64,000 nt of DNA from Oscillatoria nigro-viridis PCC 7112 (GCF_000317475.1 NC_019729.1:2184501-2248500), one strand, 5' to 3'; shown: positions 1 through 9,187, counted from the stretch's first letter. The notes: a model not told the origin generated them from the sequence alone. Numbers and translations are program-made.

Positions 1-357
1 CAACAGTTAAATACAACGTTACAGATTCTAGGACAAGATGGTAAAAAACTTCGTTGGAAAGGACGCGGCGGAGGAAATTTGCTAGCAGGATACAACTGTC
101 CGTTAGTCGAGCCAGGAGAGAATGTTACTTTCAGTCTAGATGCCAAACTCTTCTGGGAAAATAACTTGCTTTTACTTGGACGCTCTGAACGCTCTGGTGG
201 CTTCATCTATTTTGATGAGTTCAAGCCCGGTAAGTATCAGATAAGAATTGGGTACAACCCTGGAGCAGAAGTAAGCTGCACACAGGAGCTCTCAGGAGAT
301 ACATGGAAAGGCTTGGGAGCTACGCCTTTTGTAGGGTTTAACTTAGTCGAGCATTAA
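1..357 (+). CDS. Type-A exported protein, 3' part (cut by window edge)
   Basis: The reading frame is open from base 1, so the gene begins outside the window; 118 residues are visible before TAA. The family is not recognised. The segment PLVEPGENVTFSLDAKLFW, then FDEFKPGKYQIRIGY and the tail TPFVGFNLVEH match in order the type-A protein at 2558-3196 (PLVRAGESLNLFW..., FRGFKPGISKVRFTY) and the fragment at 2221-2382 (YLKPGTYHLGL, MPFVDLHLVS). The residue pattern suggests a beta-sandwich domain. It lies about 90 bp upstream of a PEP-CTERM gene, as does the intact A copy, so A and B probably form a co-transcribed pair. Function is unknown. Confidence 0.7.
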   Translation, partial: QQLNTTLQILGQDGKKLRWKGRGGGNLLAGYNCPLVEPGENVTFSLDAKLFWENNLLLLGRSERSGGFIYFDEFKPGKYQIRIGYNPGAEVSCTQELSGDTWKGLGATPFVGFNLVEH

Positions 358-447
358 ACTTTAACGACATCACACTTGTCTGTTAGGTAGGATTTCACCC
401 CTGGTTGATAGTTTTTAAAATTAGTGGTTTGTAAGGAGTTACAAAAA

Positions 448-2058
448 ATGCGATTACGACAATATCCCTTGGTATTTTTGACAACAAGCTTGCTGCTCTG
501 GCTGATGGATTATGGAGCGAGTGCATTCTCTTTTAGTTTGGGCGGTGACACTAGCTCTAAAACCATTTCATACAAAGACCCGGTTAAGGCTGAAGGTAAA
601 ATAACTGTAAAACAGGTAAAACTTCTCGACCCACCTGCTCAAAGTAGTGACTTTCTGAGGACCCTCCAAACCCTTTTTCAAGGATGGGAATTTAATCCGG
701 TATCAATAGATGGTAGATTTGAGATAGTAGAAAATCAGCCTTACTACACACCAGAGGCTAACTTCCCAGACGAAGCTACTCACGTAGGGGCTAAATTTCA
801 ACTCAATTACCTTTACCAGATAGCAGAAAATGGCGTTTCCAGCAGCTTTCACAATAATATTAACAATCTACATTGGATTCAACGGGTAACTAACTATGAA
901 TTTTTAAACGATCGTAAAGGAGAGCCAAATAATTTCATTGACGTTCCATCTTTTCAGGGTAATCCATTTTACGATCTCCAGTTTCCAGGAATGTTACAAC
1001 CAGGTGTATTCAAAGACTATCCATTCAGGAATAATGTCTCGATAGGTCATACCTTTGACGCTGAACTGTATCTGGTTGAGAAGACAGCAGACAATAAAGT
1101 CTCAATTTACAACGGAATCTCATGGGGATGGACAAACACATTCACTCGTCCTAAAACCACTAAAAAGTTCTCCGACAGCCTCGCCTCCGGTTTGGAAGTA
1201 GACCGTTTTAACCTCTCTGACCTTACTCCAGGTTCCAAATATAGAGCCTGGACAAACAACGACCTCCCCTCCAACCGCTGCAACCCCAACACATTCTTAA
1301 GCACTGACAATGACTCAGGTTTTCAGCTAGGATTTGACGACGACAGTAGCCCTGTAGGAAATGGCTTTGCCTCCGCACTAACTGGTACTGTGGGCAGTAG
1401 TGGGAATATCAACCTCGATGTCCGTGCTGCTGGTGGAGGTGCTCGCGGTCAAGACACAGGCAATTACGAGCTGTTTGTTGATGTTTACGACCCACAAGAA
1501 TCGCCAGATTTTAGCGTAGCAACTAGCGGCGGCGGCGGCTTCGGAAAAGAAAAGCGCGGCCTGACACAGCAAAACCCCATCCTGCCCAATTCTCTCCAAA
1601 ATGGCTGGCAAGTCTTCAACAAAGTTCCCGGCTGCCGCTGGTTTGACCCCCCAACTACTTACGGCTTTGAATTCCAATCTTTGGAAGACACTTTATTTAC
1701 TGAAATTCTTGATTTCCCTGTGGGCGATGACCAGGAATTTACTGTTGCAGTGGGAGACTCGATTCTCGGTAATTTCAGTCCGGGAGATAAATTAGACTTT
1801 ATTTCTTTGTTGGGTTATCCAGTAGATAATTTTAGAATCACTGGGATTGATTCATTATTTGGCCCGACAGCAGAAACAGCATTTCCAATTCAATTAGCTT
1901 TTAAGGAACGGGAAGGAAGTTTCAAGATGCGGCAAATTCCCAAGCCCATTGATGCGGAAGCTGTACCGGAACCGGGGAGTATTTTGGCGGCTAAGGGAAT
2001 GCTGCTGTGGTTTGCTGCGATGCGCTATATTTTGCGGAAAAAGCGACAGGCTGGATAA
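448..2058 (+). CDS. Type-B PEP-CTERM exported protein
   Basis: A 536-residue protein predicted to be exported and sorted by the PEP-CTERM/exosortase pathway. ATG 448 is preferred over GTG 424 because AAGGAG lies at 433-438. Residues 1-26 form a signal peptide (hydrophobic LVFLTTSLLLWL, then GASA). The C-terminus has VPEPGS, a hydrophobic stretch and RKKRQ, the PEP-CTERM layout. Around residues 325-355 the run INLDVRAAGGGARGQDTGNY resembles a bacterial pre-peptidase C-terminal (PPC-like) beta domain. The N-terminal 215 residues are only distantly similar to the second B copy (3277 onward), while the last 315 residues are almost identical to it. No enzymatic motif was seen; a surface or extracellular role is inferred. 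Confidence 0.75.
   Translation: MRLRQYPLVFLTTSLLLWLMDYGASAFSFSLGGDTSSKTISYKDPVKAEGKITVKQVKLLDPPAQSSDFLRTLQTLFQGWEFNPVSIDGRFEIVENQPYYTPEANFPDEATHVGAKFQLNYLYQIAENGVSSSFHNNINNLHWIQRVTNYEFLNDRKGEPNNFIDVPSFQGNPFYDLQFPGMLQPGVFKDYPFRNNVSIGHTFDAELYLVEKTADNKVSIYNGISWGWTNTFTRPKTTKKFSDSLASGLEVDRFNLSDLTPGSKYRAWTNNDLPSNRCNPNTFLSTDNDSGFQLGFDDDSSPVGNGFASALTGTVGSSGNINLDVRAAGGGARGQDTGNYELFVDVYDPQESPDFSVATSGGGGFGKEKRGLTQQNPILPNSLQNGWQVFNKVPGCRWFDPPTTYGFEFQSLEDTLFTEILDFPVGDDQEFTVAVGDSILGNFSPGDKLDFISLLGYPVDNFRITGIDSLFGPTAETAFPIQLAFKEREGSFKMRQIPKPIDAEAVPEPGSILAAKGMLLWFAAMRYILRKKRQAG
1103..2055 (+). repeat. Near-identical 3' module shared by the two type-B genes
   Basis: These 953 bases recur at 4013-4376 plus 5557-6151 once the IS and one 8-bp target copy are removed. 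I found no difference until the last 50 bases, where a few substitutions appear (for example CTGCTGTGGTTTGC against CTGTTATGGTTCGC). Upstream of 1103/4013 the genes are homologous only at a distant protein level. This indicates recent duplication or gene conversion limited to the C-terminal module. Confidence 0.9.
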
Positions 2059-2071
2059 TTTTTACAGGGCC

Positions 2072-2144
2072 TAATATCCCGACCGGGGCGGGTTTTTGAG
2101 ATTGGAGATTGTTGGCAGATATTGTTGGTGAATCCGCCCCTACA
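2072..2144. repeat. 73-bp palindromic dispersed repeat
   Basis: The element starts TAATATCCC, has a left arm GGGGCGGGTT followed by TTTGAGATTGGAG, and ends AATCCGCCCCTACA, so the arms pair. A second copy of the same length is at 31884-31956, where the paired arm position has changed from C:G to T:A. A related, larger structure is at 57234-57373. It sits 14 bp after a type-B stop codon. It resembles a small non-autonomous (MITE or REP-like) element; no transposase partner is visible. Confidence 0.75.
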
Positions 2145-2220
2145 GGAATCACTATCGAATGAACTGAAGATTCTGCGATTGCTCTCTCGTCGCGCACTGA
2201 CACAAAGCTCGCAATTACAC

Positions 2221-2382
2221 AACTACATTTATTTTTATTACCTCAAGCCCGGTACATATCATCTTGGACTTATATACCACGTTTCCGCACAAAGAGCAAC
2301 TAACATCAAAGAACAGGTATTAGAAAAAGTCTGGACTGGTTGGATAGCGATGCCTTTTGTGGACTTACACTTGGTAAGTTGA
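2221..2382 (+). pseudogene. Type-A gene remnant (3' end only)
   Basis: The translated tail contains YLKPGTYHLGL and later WIAMPFVDLHLVS followed by TGA, aligning with the last 54 or so residues of the type-A protein ending at 357. Similarity stops at about 2221, upstream of which lie the 73-bp palindromic repeat and unrelated sequence. No signal peptide or plausible start belongs to this piece, so it is called a 5'-truncated remnant. It shows the array once had at least three A copies. Confidence 0.65.
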
Positions 2383-2557
2383 TGAACATACGAAACTTTA
2401 TTGATAAATTATATATTGTAGTGTAAGATACTTTTTTTTGCAGGCGATCGAAGTTTAGTATTTTTAATTGTAGCAGCAAAAAAATATCACGTAAAAAATC
2501 AGTATTTTTACGGTTAAAATATTTATGAATTAGTCCTAATATATAACCAAGTAGTTG

Positions 2558-3196
2558 ATGAGTCACTTTAAGAAAGCAAAGCTGATTGATGTGATGAAGC
2601 ATTTGGGCTTATTTTTATTGGCTTTAATCCTTTTGGGTGTAATGGCACTGAGCCATAGGTCCGCAGGAGCGACAACGCCCTCTGATAGTAGTATTAAGCT
2701 TGAAACTCTAGTCCCGGAAAGAGTATTGACAATTCCCCAAAATGAACCTAGTAATTATACTCCTATACAATTTGGAGTTCGTATTACTAACAATACCCTA
2801 ACAGCCTTTCGCGTTTCTTTGGATTCTTTGACACCTGAATTTATGGCGGTGGATGGTGAAAATTTTTATGCAGGTAAAATTCAAGTTAGTCTGGTATTTC
2901 GGACTGAATCAGATTTTCCATTAGTTAGAGCGGGAGAAAGCCTTAACCTTTTCTGGGAGGGGAAATTTTATTGGGGCGCTCAAAATATTTACCTTCAAAT
3001 ACCTGACAAATATAGTAATCTCTGGTTTTTTAGAGGATTCAAACCGGGTATTTCTAAGGTTCGGTTTACCTACACCAATGCTGAGGCCCAGAGATGGTAT
3101 CGGGATCGTGAAAAGGCAGAACGCAAGCAATTGATGGGAGTGTTGACAGGTAATTTATCTAGTCCGTGGACACAGTTTAGCTTTGTACTACCCTAA
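2558..3196 (+). CDS. Type-A exported protein, intact copy
   Basis: A 212-residue protein of unknown family. A hydrophobic stretch (HLGLFLLALILLGVMAL, then SAGA) acts as a signal peptide; the start is either ATG 2558 or the internal ATG 2594, and neither has a good ribosome binding site. The mature part has the features of a single beta-rich domain (PIQFGVRITNNT, AGESLNLFW, FKPGISKVRFTY). It is 80 bp upstream of the second type-B gene, repeating the A-then-B order seen at 1-2058. Alternating hydrophobic residues and lack of catalytic motifs suggest a binding or structural role, but this is inference. Confidence 0.7.
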   Translation: MSHFKKAKLIDVMKHLGLFLLALILLGVMALSHRSAGATTPSDSSIKLETLVPERVLTIPQNEPSNYTPIQFGVRITNNTLTAFRVSLDSLTPEFMAVDGENFYAGKIQVSLVFRTESDFPLVRAGESLNLFWEGKFYWGAQNIYLQIPDKYSNLWFFRGFKPGISKVRFTYTNAEAQRWYRDREKAERKQLMGVLTGNLSSPWTQFSFVLP

Positions 3197-3276
3197 CCTA
3201 TTTTGCTTAATAATTGCCGCAATCGCATCACAAATAAAATTTTTCTTTTTTTTTAATATGTGGAGGATTTATAAAA

Positions 3277-4377
3277 ATGCAATTTCTACTTCTACCTAAA
3301 GTTTGGTTCGCATCAATGGTTCCGATAGCTCTAATTACAGAGCCTGTATTTGCATTCCAGCTTAGAGGTACAACAGCAAGTTCTTCTCAGGAAACCTATG
3401 TGACAATTCCCGACACTGGCGACAGCGGTAAAATTACTGTTACAACAAAAGATATCAAAGAAATAAAACGAGGTGGAAGCGATGCACTTCTGGATTTGTT
3501 AAGACCTTATCAGCAGCAAGGTTGGAAATTTAAACAAGGTGGTAACTTAGGAGGGGCTTTTAATGTGATTTCTTACTATCCCTGCGCTCCTATAACTCAG
3601 TGTGGTAAGGAAATGTCTATTTTTCCTGAACTTGGTATTCCTCCTAGTGGAAAACAAATGGGCCTTGGAGCTAGTATTTGGATAGATTATGAAGCCGACC
3701 CGAATGATGAACCAAAATTTGGTCAAACTTATTGGATTCAAAGGGTAAATGTTAATACGGGCGGACAGCCTGTATCTGCTTATGGGATGACAGCTACGTC
3801 TTTTAATCTAATCGATAATCTATCCTCTAATACTCCTTTCTATCTAGCGGCTGATTATCTGGGTAGGTTTAATCCTCAAACAAATCTACCATCATACTCT
3901 TTTCTAGACGTGCCTTACGTTTTAGGGACAAATTCCAACCCAAGTTATATCTATAATCATGACTGGAATTTTGAACTTTATCTAGCTTATCTCAGACCAA
4001 ACCAAGAAGTCACAATTTACAACGGAATCTCATGGGGATGGACAAACACATTCACTCGTCCTAAAACCACTAAAAAGTTCTCCGACAGCCTCGCCTCCGG
4101 TTTGGAAGTAGACCGTTTTAACCTCTCTGACCTTACTCCAGGTTCCAAATATAGAGCCTGGACAAACAACGACCTCCCCTCCAACCGCTGCAACCCCAAC
4201 ACATTCTTAAGCACTGACAATGACTCAGGTTTTCAGCTAGGATTTGACGACGACAGTAGCCCTGTAGGAAATGGCTTTGCCTCCGCACTAACTGGTACTG
4301 TGGGCAGTAGTGGGAATATCAACCTCGATGTCCGTGCTGCTGGTGGAGGTGCTCGCGGTCAAGACACAGGCAATTAG
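3277..4377 (+). pseudogene. Type-B PEP-CTERM gene, 5' part, interrupted by an IS
   Basis: It starts at ATG 3277 after GGAGG (3262-3266) with signal peptide MQFLLLPKVWFASMVPIAL...FAF. The first 245 residues are diverged relatives of the first B protein (shared GKITV and WIQRVN-type segments); from base 4013 the sequence is identical to that gene. The IS at 4377-5556 creates a TAG directly at the junction, giving a 366-residue product that lacks the PEP-CTERM signal. If translated it might be secreted rather than anchored. Removing the IS and one target copy restores a frame through to 6156. Confidence 0.85.
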
Positions 4378-5556
4378 GGTGCATCTCACTTTGGCACATA
4401 CATCAAATTGAAAGTTGACCGTTGAGATAAGCACAGCGAAGAGCCAGGATTGAGGAAACGTTCTCAATATTCCATTGCGCTCCCGATATTTTCACCCTTA
4501 ATCCAATGCGTTTTATTGTTGATTCCACTGTTCCCGAACCAATCGAACTTATGGACTCTTCTTTGTAGTATTGGTAATTCACTATTCGGCAGCGATGGGT
4601 CTCTAAATAATTGCAAAACGTTTTAAATGCTTGACTTTTAAAGTCTTTAAATAAATTTCTAACTTCATCAACTTTGCCTTGCCATAACATACTTTCTGCT
4701 AATTTCAATCGTTTTATTGAACCCCCTACCTTGTAGAGATTTTCTTTGAGATGATACCAATCTAAAATTTCTTGTCTTTGTTCATTATCTCCAATTTCTT
4801 TAAAGATGTTCCAAATCCCGGCATGACCATCTCCTAGACAATACATAGGGTGTAGTAATTTTGGCTATTAGTCCAATCAATTAAATCTTGATTATTTTGA
4901 AAAACGCTCCCGCATAAATATTATCTAAACACACGGCTTTATAGTCTTTCCAGTAACAGCTCTCGCCCTTGGTTGCGTTGCGTAGTCTGACTTTTACCGC
5001 CATCCAATGTAATTTCTTTGACTCCTTGTTGAGATGTAGGCAATTCCAATTCTTGTCTTTTGACTAATCTCTGTAATGTACTGTGAGAAATTTTGATCCC
5101 CGTAAATTTTTCCAAATCTTTTTCGGCGCTTTGATAAGATTCGTTAGCAGTGATTAAAAGACAGCAATTTTCCATCAGTGGACTCAATTGACTGTAAGCT
5201 TTTAAGCCAAAATATTTTGCCTGATTATCTGTAATGTCGAGCGAGCCGATTATTGATTTTATTTTTCGGGGTTTTCCTGTTTGAATTCCTGATACTGCTG
5301 AAAAAAAAAAGTTACCTATTTCTGGACCAACTTCTGATAACATTTTCTGACGGACTGATTTTTCTATACTTTCAAAACTTTTTAACTCGGTTGGCTCTGT
5401 ATTTCTGTAAAGAATTTTTGCTACCGCTTTTAAGTGGGCTTTTAGTTGTTGTTGGTCTGAGGGTGTCATTTTATTTACCTCATCTTTATTTGACGATTTT
5501 ACTAGCTTTTTCATTTTAACTCTTTTTTGACACATTCGCAAAAGTGAGATGCACCC
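4377..5556 (-). mobile_element. ISKra4-like insertion sequence, 1180 bp
   Basis: Both ends are visible. The left end reads GGGTGCATCTCACTTT and the right end is its near-perfect inverted repeat (AAAGTGAGATGCACCC), with similarity continuing inward with mismatches. The element is flanked by an 8-bp direct repeat, GGCAATTA (4369-4376 and 5557-5564), that occurs once in the uninterrupted paralogue. The transposase on the minus strand has the EITLDGGK and GDGHAGIWNIF motifs that I associate with the ISKra4 family; the family name is from memory. The clean target duplication implies transposition into the already duplicated gene. Confidence 0.85.
4403..5514 (-). pseudogene. ISKra4-like transposase, broken by frameshifts
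   Basis: Translation starts at ATG 5514 (MKKLVKSSNK). The frame runs to LDGGK and then shifts: one extra A in an AAAA run (near 4990) moves GGKVRLRNATKGESCYW out of frame and yields an early stop at 4939. A second shift lies after AGAFF (about 4895, one T short) and a third just before YCLGDGHAG (about 4850); the rest reads on to 4403 with SIGSGTVESTIKRIG. Joined, the product would be about 365 residues. At least two of the lesions sit in or beside short homopolymers, so sequencing error cannot be excluded, but three in one gene favours a dead transposase. Confidence 0.75.
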
Positions 5557-6156
5557 GGCAATTACGAGCTGTTTGTTGATGTTTACGACCCACAAGAATC
5601 GCCAGATTTTAGCGTAGCAACTAGCGGCGGCGGCGGCTTCGGAAAAGAAAAGCGCGGCCTGACACAGCAAAACCCCATCCTGCCCAATTCTCTCCAAAAT
5701 GGCTGGCAAGTCTTCAACAAAGTTCCCGGCTGCCGCTGGTTTGACCCCCCAACTACTTACGGCTTTGAATTCCAATCTTTGGAAGACACTTTATTTACTG
5801 AAATTCTTGATTTCCCTGTGGGCGATGACCAGGAATTTACTGTTGCAGTGGGAGACTCGATTCTCGGTAATTTCAGTCCGGGAGATAAATTAGACTTTAT
5901 TTCTTTGTTGGGTTATCCAGTAGATAATTTTAGAATCACTGGGATTGATTCATTATTTGGCCCGACAGCAGAAACAGCATTTCCAATTCAATTAGCTTTT
6001 AAGGAACGGGAAGGAAGTTTCAAGATGCGGCAAATTCCCAAGCCCATTGATGCGGAAGCTGTACCGGAACCGGGGAGTATTTTGGCGGCTAAGGGAATGC
6101 TGTTATGGTTCGCTGGGATGCGCTATATTTTGCGGAAAAAGCGACAGGCTGGTTAA
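5557..6156 (+). pseudogene. Type-B PEP-CTERM gene, 3' part downstream of the IS
   Basis: This is the continuation of the gene begun at 3277. It begins with the second copy of the GGCAATTA target and keeps the frame of the intact paralogue (NYELFVDVYDPQE...), through the VPEPGS and RKKRQ PEP-CTERM signal to TAA at 6154-6156. Apart from a few changes in the last 50 bases it equals 1458-2058. No start codon with a ribosome binding site precedes it, so it is probably not translated separately. Confidence 0.85.
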
Positions 6157-6306
6157 ACAGTTGGCAGTTGGCAGTTGGCAGTTGACAGTTGACAGTTGAC
6201 AGCGAGGTTTTTAAACAGTGACATAACTATCTTTCCGATCGAAATGATGAAACATAGATTCTGCGATCGCGATGCTAGCCCGAACAGTGACACAACTATC
6301 TTTCCG
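6157..6306 (+). repeat. Heptamer array and 70-bp direct repeat before the ligase-like gene
   Basis: Bases 6157-6203 are GTTGGCA/GTTGACA heptamers, a cyanobacterial short tandem repeat. Next, AACAGTGACATAACTATCTT (near 6216) recurs almost exactly near 6285, with 70 bases between, ending both times in TTCCGAT; the second copy runs straight into the preferred ATG at 6307. The repeat adds an in-frame upstream extension that is unlikely to be translated. Confidence 0.7.
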
Positions 6307-7620
6307 ATGAAAAATCTTTACACTCTGCTATATGCTTTCAGCCTCATTCTCATCAACCCCTGGGGAGGCAGCCGCGGCGAAATTTGGACGCAACCTAAAG
6401 TTTTTGTTGTCCTGCTGATTGTGCTTTCAAATTTATCATTCTTATGGGAAGAAAGGAAACTTTTAACTTTTTCCCGGCAGTGGAAAGTCTGCCTGATTTT
6501 GTGGGGAGTTTTTTTGACGGTGGGAGCGATTTCTACCCTAAACAGTCCTTTCCCGGAGCGTTCTTTTTGGGGACAAAACCAAATGGGAGACGGCTGGCTG
6601 TACTGGCTGTTAATTTCTATTTTTAGCCTCACCAATAGGCTGCTGTTAAAACTGCATCCAGAATTGTTTCGCTGTCAAATGCGGGGTTTGCTGATAGGAG
6701 GTGCGGTTGTAGCTGTTAGCGTTTTTCCGCAAGTTGTCAACTGGCAAATTGATTATACAGCAACGAACGGTCAGCTTATCGCACATGATGTTTTGGCGAG
6801 CACGATTTTTCGGGGACAGCAGCCGTTAGCGCAGCCCTCGAAGAGGATCGCACTTTTCTCGCACCGCGGCCACGCAGCTATAGTATTGACTCTGACAGCC
6901 GTTATTTGTGCGGTAGCTTGGAAGTGGAAATTAATTAGCGATCGCACTGCCACTCTCGCTTTATTTCTGATTCTCCCCGCTTTGCTATTTACCAACACTC
7001 GCACAGCAGTTTTATCTTTAATTATATCACTATCTTACTTGTTGGGACGGCAATATTACAAACAATTAATTCCGGGTATTTTTATTGGTTTGCTGGCCAT
7101 TAGTGCGATGACTTTTACTAGACCTCTGGACTGGAATCGAGTATCTGTTGCACAAGTAATGTCCAGCCGATCGCCCCTGTGGGAACTCGCTGTGCGCGGG
7201 ATTCAAAAACGGCCTCTCTTTGGCTGGGGTTTTAACGGATTTGGCATCGCCTATCCTTTCGTCGCCAATCCCAATAAGGTTCCTGAAATTGTGAATTTAG
7301 GTCATTTTTCTTATGATTATGTTGCCCCAAACGGACAGGTTCGCACTGAAATAATACCGAGTTATAAAGCTCACAATTGGATTTTAGATACTGCTATTTC
7401 TACAGGCATTATGGGTGCGATCGCTAGTTTTGCTTTGTGGGGATATTGCTTGCACGGTGCGATCGTCTCGCTAAATACCGATTTATCAGCAGTGGCGATC
7501 GGCTATTTAACTTTCATTCTGCCTTGGTTTGAGTGCGCTCAATACGCGCAGGTGCTTTGGTTAGCGCTAGATGGCTCCGAATCGAGTTTTCCGAGTCCAA
7601 AACTCTCAATCCTGGAATAA
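6307..7620 (+). CDS. O-antigen ligase / Wzy-like membrane protein
   Basis: A 437-residue polytopic membrane protein with around ten hydrophobic segments. A large loop contains RSPLWELAVRGIQKRPLFGW and further on SYKAHNWILD, the layout of the Wzy_C/O-antigen ligase family, which joins or polymerises surface polysaccharides on lipid carriers. ATG 6307 is chosen because the frame upstream is made of repeats; it could begin earlier. In the region of residues 168-182 a repeat-like stretch (GQQPLAQPSKRI) appears inserted just before SHRGHAA. No other polysaccharide genes are adjacent, so the substrate is unknown. Confidence 0.7.
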   Translation: MKNLYTLLYAFSLILINPWGGSRGEIWTQPKVFVVLLIVLSNLSFLWEERKLLTFSRQWKVCLILWGVFLTVGAISTLNSPFPERSFWGQNQMGDGWLYWLLISIFSLTNRLLLKLHPELFRCQMRGLLIGGAVVAVSVFPQVVNWQIDYTATNGQLIAHDVLASTIFRGQQPLAQPSKRIALFSHRGHAAIVLTLTAVICAVAWKWKLISDRTATLALFLILPALLFTNTRTAVLSLIISLSYLLGRQYYKQLIPGIFIGLLAISAMTFTRPLDWNRVSVAQVMSSRSPLWELAVRGIQKRPLFGWGFNGFGIAYPFVANPNKVPEIVNLGHFSYDYVAPNGQVRTEIIPSYKAHNWILDTAISTGIMGAIASFALWGYCLHGAIVSLNTDLSAVAIGYLTFILPWFECAQYAQVLWLALDGSESSFPSPKLSILE

Positions 7621-7895
7621 TAGTCGGCTTTTATCTTGCACCCACCGCTAACAAATGATATTATTATGAGTCTGCAATTAAAACCTCAGCCAAAAATTAA
7701 AAATCGAACCCGTAACAAAAACTATTTAAAAAATTAGATTGCCAAAAAAGTCATGCTCGATACTCCACATCTAGGGCTGACCCCCCAAGTCCCACTCCTA
7801 TCGGTAGCGTTTTGATACTTGTATCTGGCTGAGTCGGAAAACTCAGTACAAATTTTTGCCTCGTAATTTTTAGCTGAAAGGATTAACATATAAGG

Positions 7896-9047
7896 GTGAC
7901 AGAACATTATCATCCCCTAAACTCATTAAAAGATGGCCATTGGTTCAAGCTGATCTGTGGGGCGAGCTTTCAACACCTGCCTGCTGTACGGAATCTCACC
8001 TTGGCTTACACCTTAGCAGGCGCTGACTGTATCGATGTCGCGGCCGATCCCGCCGCCGTCGCCGCAGCGAAAGAAGCCCTACAAGTGGCCAGCGAATTAC
8101 AGGCAAGAACTCATAACCGCAGGTTTGGCGGCAAAGGGTTGCCGTTGCTGATGGTGAGTTTAAACGATGGGGAAGACCCGCATTTTCGCAAAGCCGAATT
8201 CAACCCAGCCGATTGTCCGGCGGACTGCTGGCGGCCGTGCGAAAAAATATGTCCAGCCGAAGCAATAGTTTTTCAGAGTGCTGGCAGTGGTTTTTCCGGG
8301 GTGATAGACCAGCAGTGCTATGGCTGCGGTCGCTGTCTGCCGATTTGTCCGAGCCAACTAATTTATACTCGTTCTTACGTGTCTGCTCCCGCCGCGATCG
8401 CACCTTTAATCTTGCAATCCGGTGCGGACGCCCTAGAAATCCACACGCAAGTAGGCAGAGAGGCAGATTTTGCGCGACTTTGGTCGAGCATAGCTCCCTG
8501 GGTCGCTCAACTCAAGGTAATAGCAATTAGTTGCCCCGATGGAGACGGTTTGATTGATTATTTGCGGACACTGTATCAAATAATTTCCCCCCTTCCTTGT
8601 CCGCTAATTTGGCAAACCGACGGTAGGCCAATGAGCGGAGATATCGGAACAGGAACTACTAGAGCCGCAGTCAAACTCGGTCAAAAAGTTTTGGCTGCCC
8701 AGTTGCCGGGATACGTGCAACTTGCAGGCGGCACTAATGCTCACACTGTCAGCAAGCTCAGAGCCGAGGGACTGCTGTTGGATGGCGGGAAAAATTTGTC
8801 AGTTCCCCCTGTCCCATACATTGCAGGTGTAGCTTACGGCAGCTATGCCAGGGTTTTGCTATCGCCAATTTTAGAACAGTTAGAAACAATGCAGACCGAT
8901 CGAGCCTATGCCGTTCCGGTGGCAGTCGCGCGGCCGGGAGCCGGAGTTCAAACATCTCGGCTACCTCAGCTCGAAGCCGTCCCAGAACTTCTCTCACAGG
9001 CCGTGAGTTTAGCTTGTTCTCTAGTTTCCCAGCTCAAAGAATTTTAG
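7896..9047 (+). CDS. ldpA: LdpA, iron-sulfur circadian clock input protein
   Basis: The 383-residue product matches light-dependent period protein A, which in Synechococcus senses redox state and affects KaiA/CikA and clock period (family knowledge). It has two ferredoxin-like cysteine clusters: CPADCWRPCEKICP at about residues 108-121 and CYGCGRCLPICP at about 141-152, as expected for two 4Fe-4S centres. The start is GTG 7896, with no ATG nearby in frame. Length fits the family. The gene is followed by heptamer repeats and the R3H ATPase gene on the same strand. Confidence 0.88.
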   Translation: MTEHYHPLNSLKDGHWFKLICGASFQHLPAVRNLTLAYTLAGADCIDVAADPAAVAAAKEALQVASELQARTHNRRFGGKGLPLLMVSLNDGEDPHFRKAEFNPADCPADCWRPCEKICPAEAIVFQSAGSGFSGVIDQQCYGCGRCLPICPSQLIYTRSYVSAPAAIAPLILQSGADALEIHTQVGREADFARLWSSIAPWVAQLKVIAISCPDGDGLIDYLRTLYQIISPLPCPLIWQTDGRPMSGDIGTGTTRAAVKLGQKVLAAQLPGYVQLAGGTNAHTVSKLRAEGLLLDGGKNLSVPPVPYIAGVAYGSYARVLLSPILEQLETMQTDRAYAVPVAVARPGAGVQTSRLPQLEAVPELLSQAVSLACSLVSQLKEF

Positions 9048-9187
9048 TCATTAGTTAGTGGTTAGTAGTTAGTAGTTAGTAGTTAGTAGTTAGTGGTTAG
9101 TAGTTAGTAGTTAATTCCAACAACAAATAACAAATAACAAATAACAACTGACAACTGACAACTGACCAATAACAACTGACTAAAAAG
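9048..9187 (+). repeat. Heptanucleotide tandem repeat array
   Basis: The spacer is almost entirely heptamers: GTTAGTA/GTTAGTG about nine times (9055-9112), then ACAAATA about three times, then AACTGAC about five times up to 9180. These are typical STRR sequences of filamentous cyanobacteria. Such arrays change length easily by slippage. No promoter can be recognised in it. Confidence 0.85.

Noticed and set aside
9055..9180. Considered as a CRISPR or replication origin iteron array
   Set aside because: Repeats are contiguous 7-mers without spacers and occur in many spacers of the window; no dnaA or rep gene nearby.
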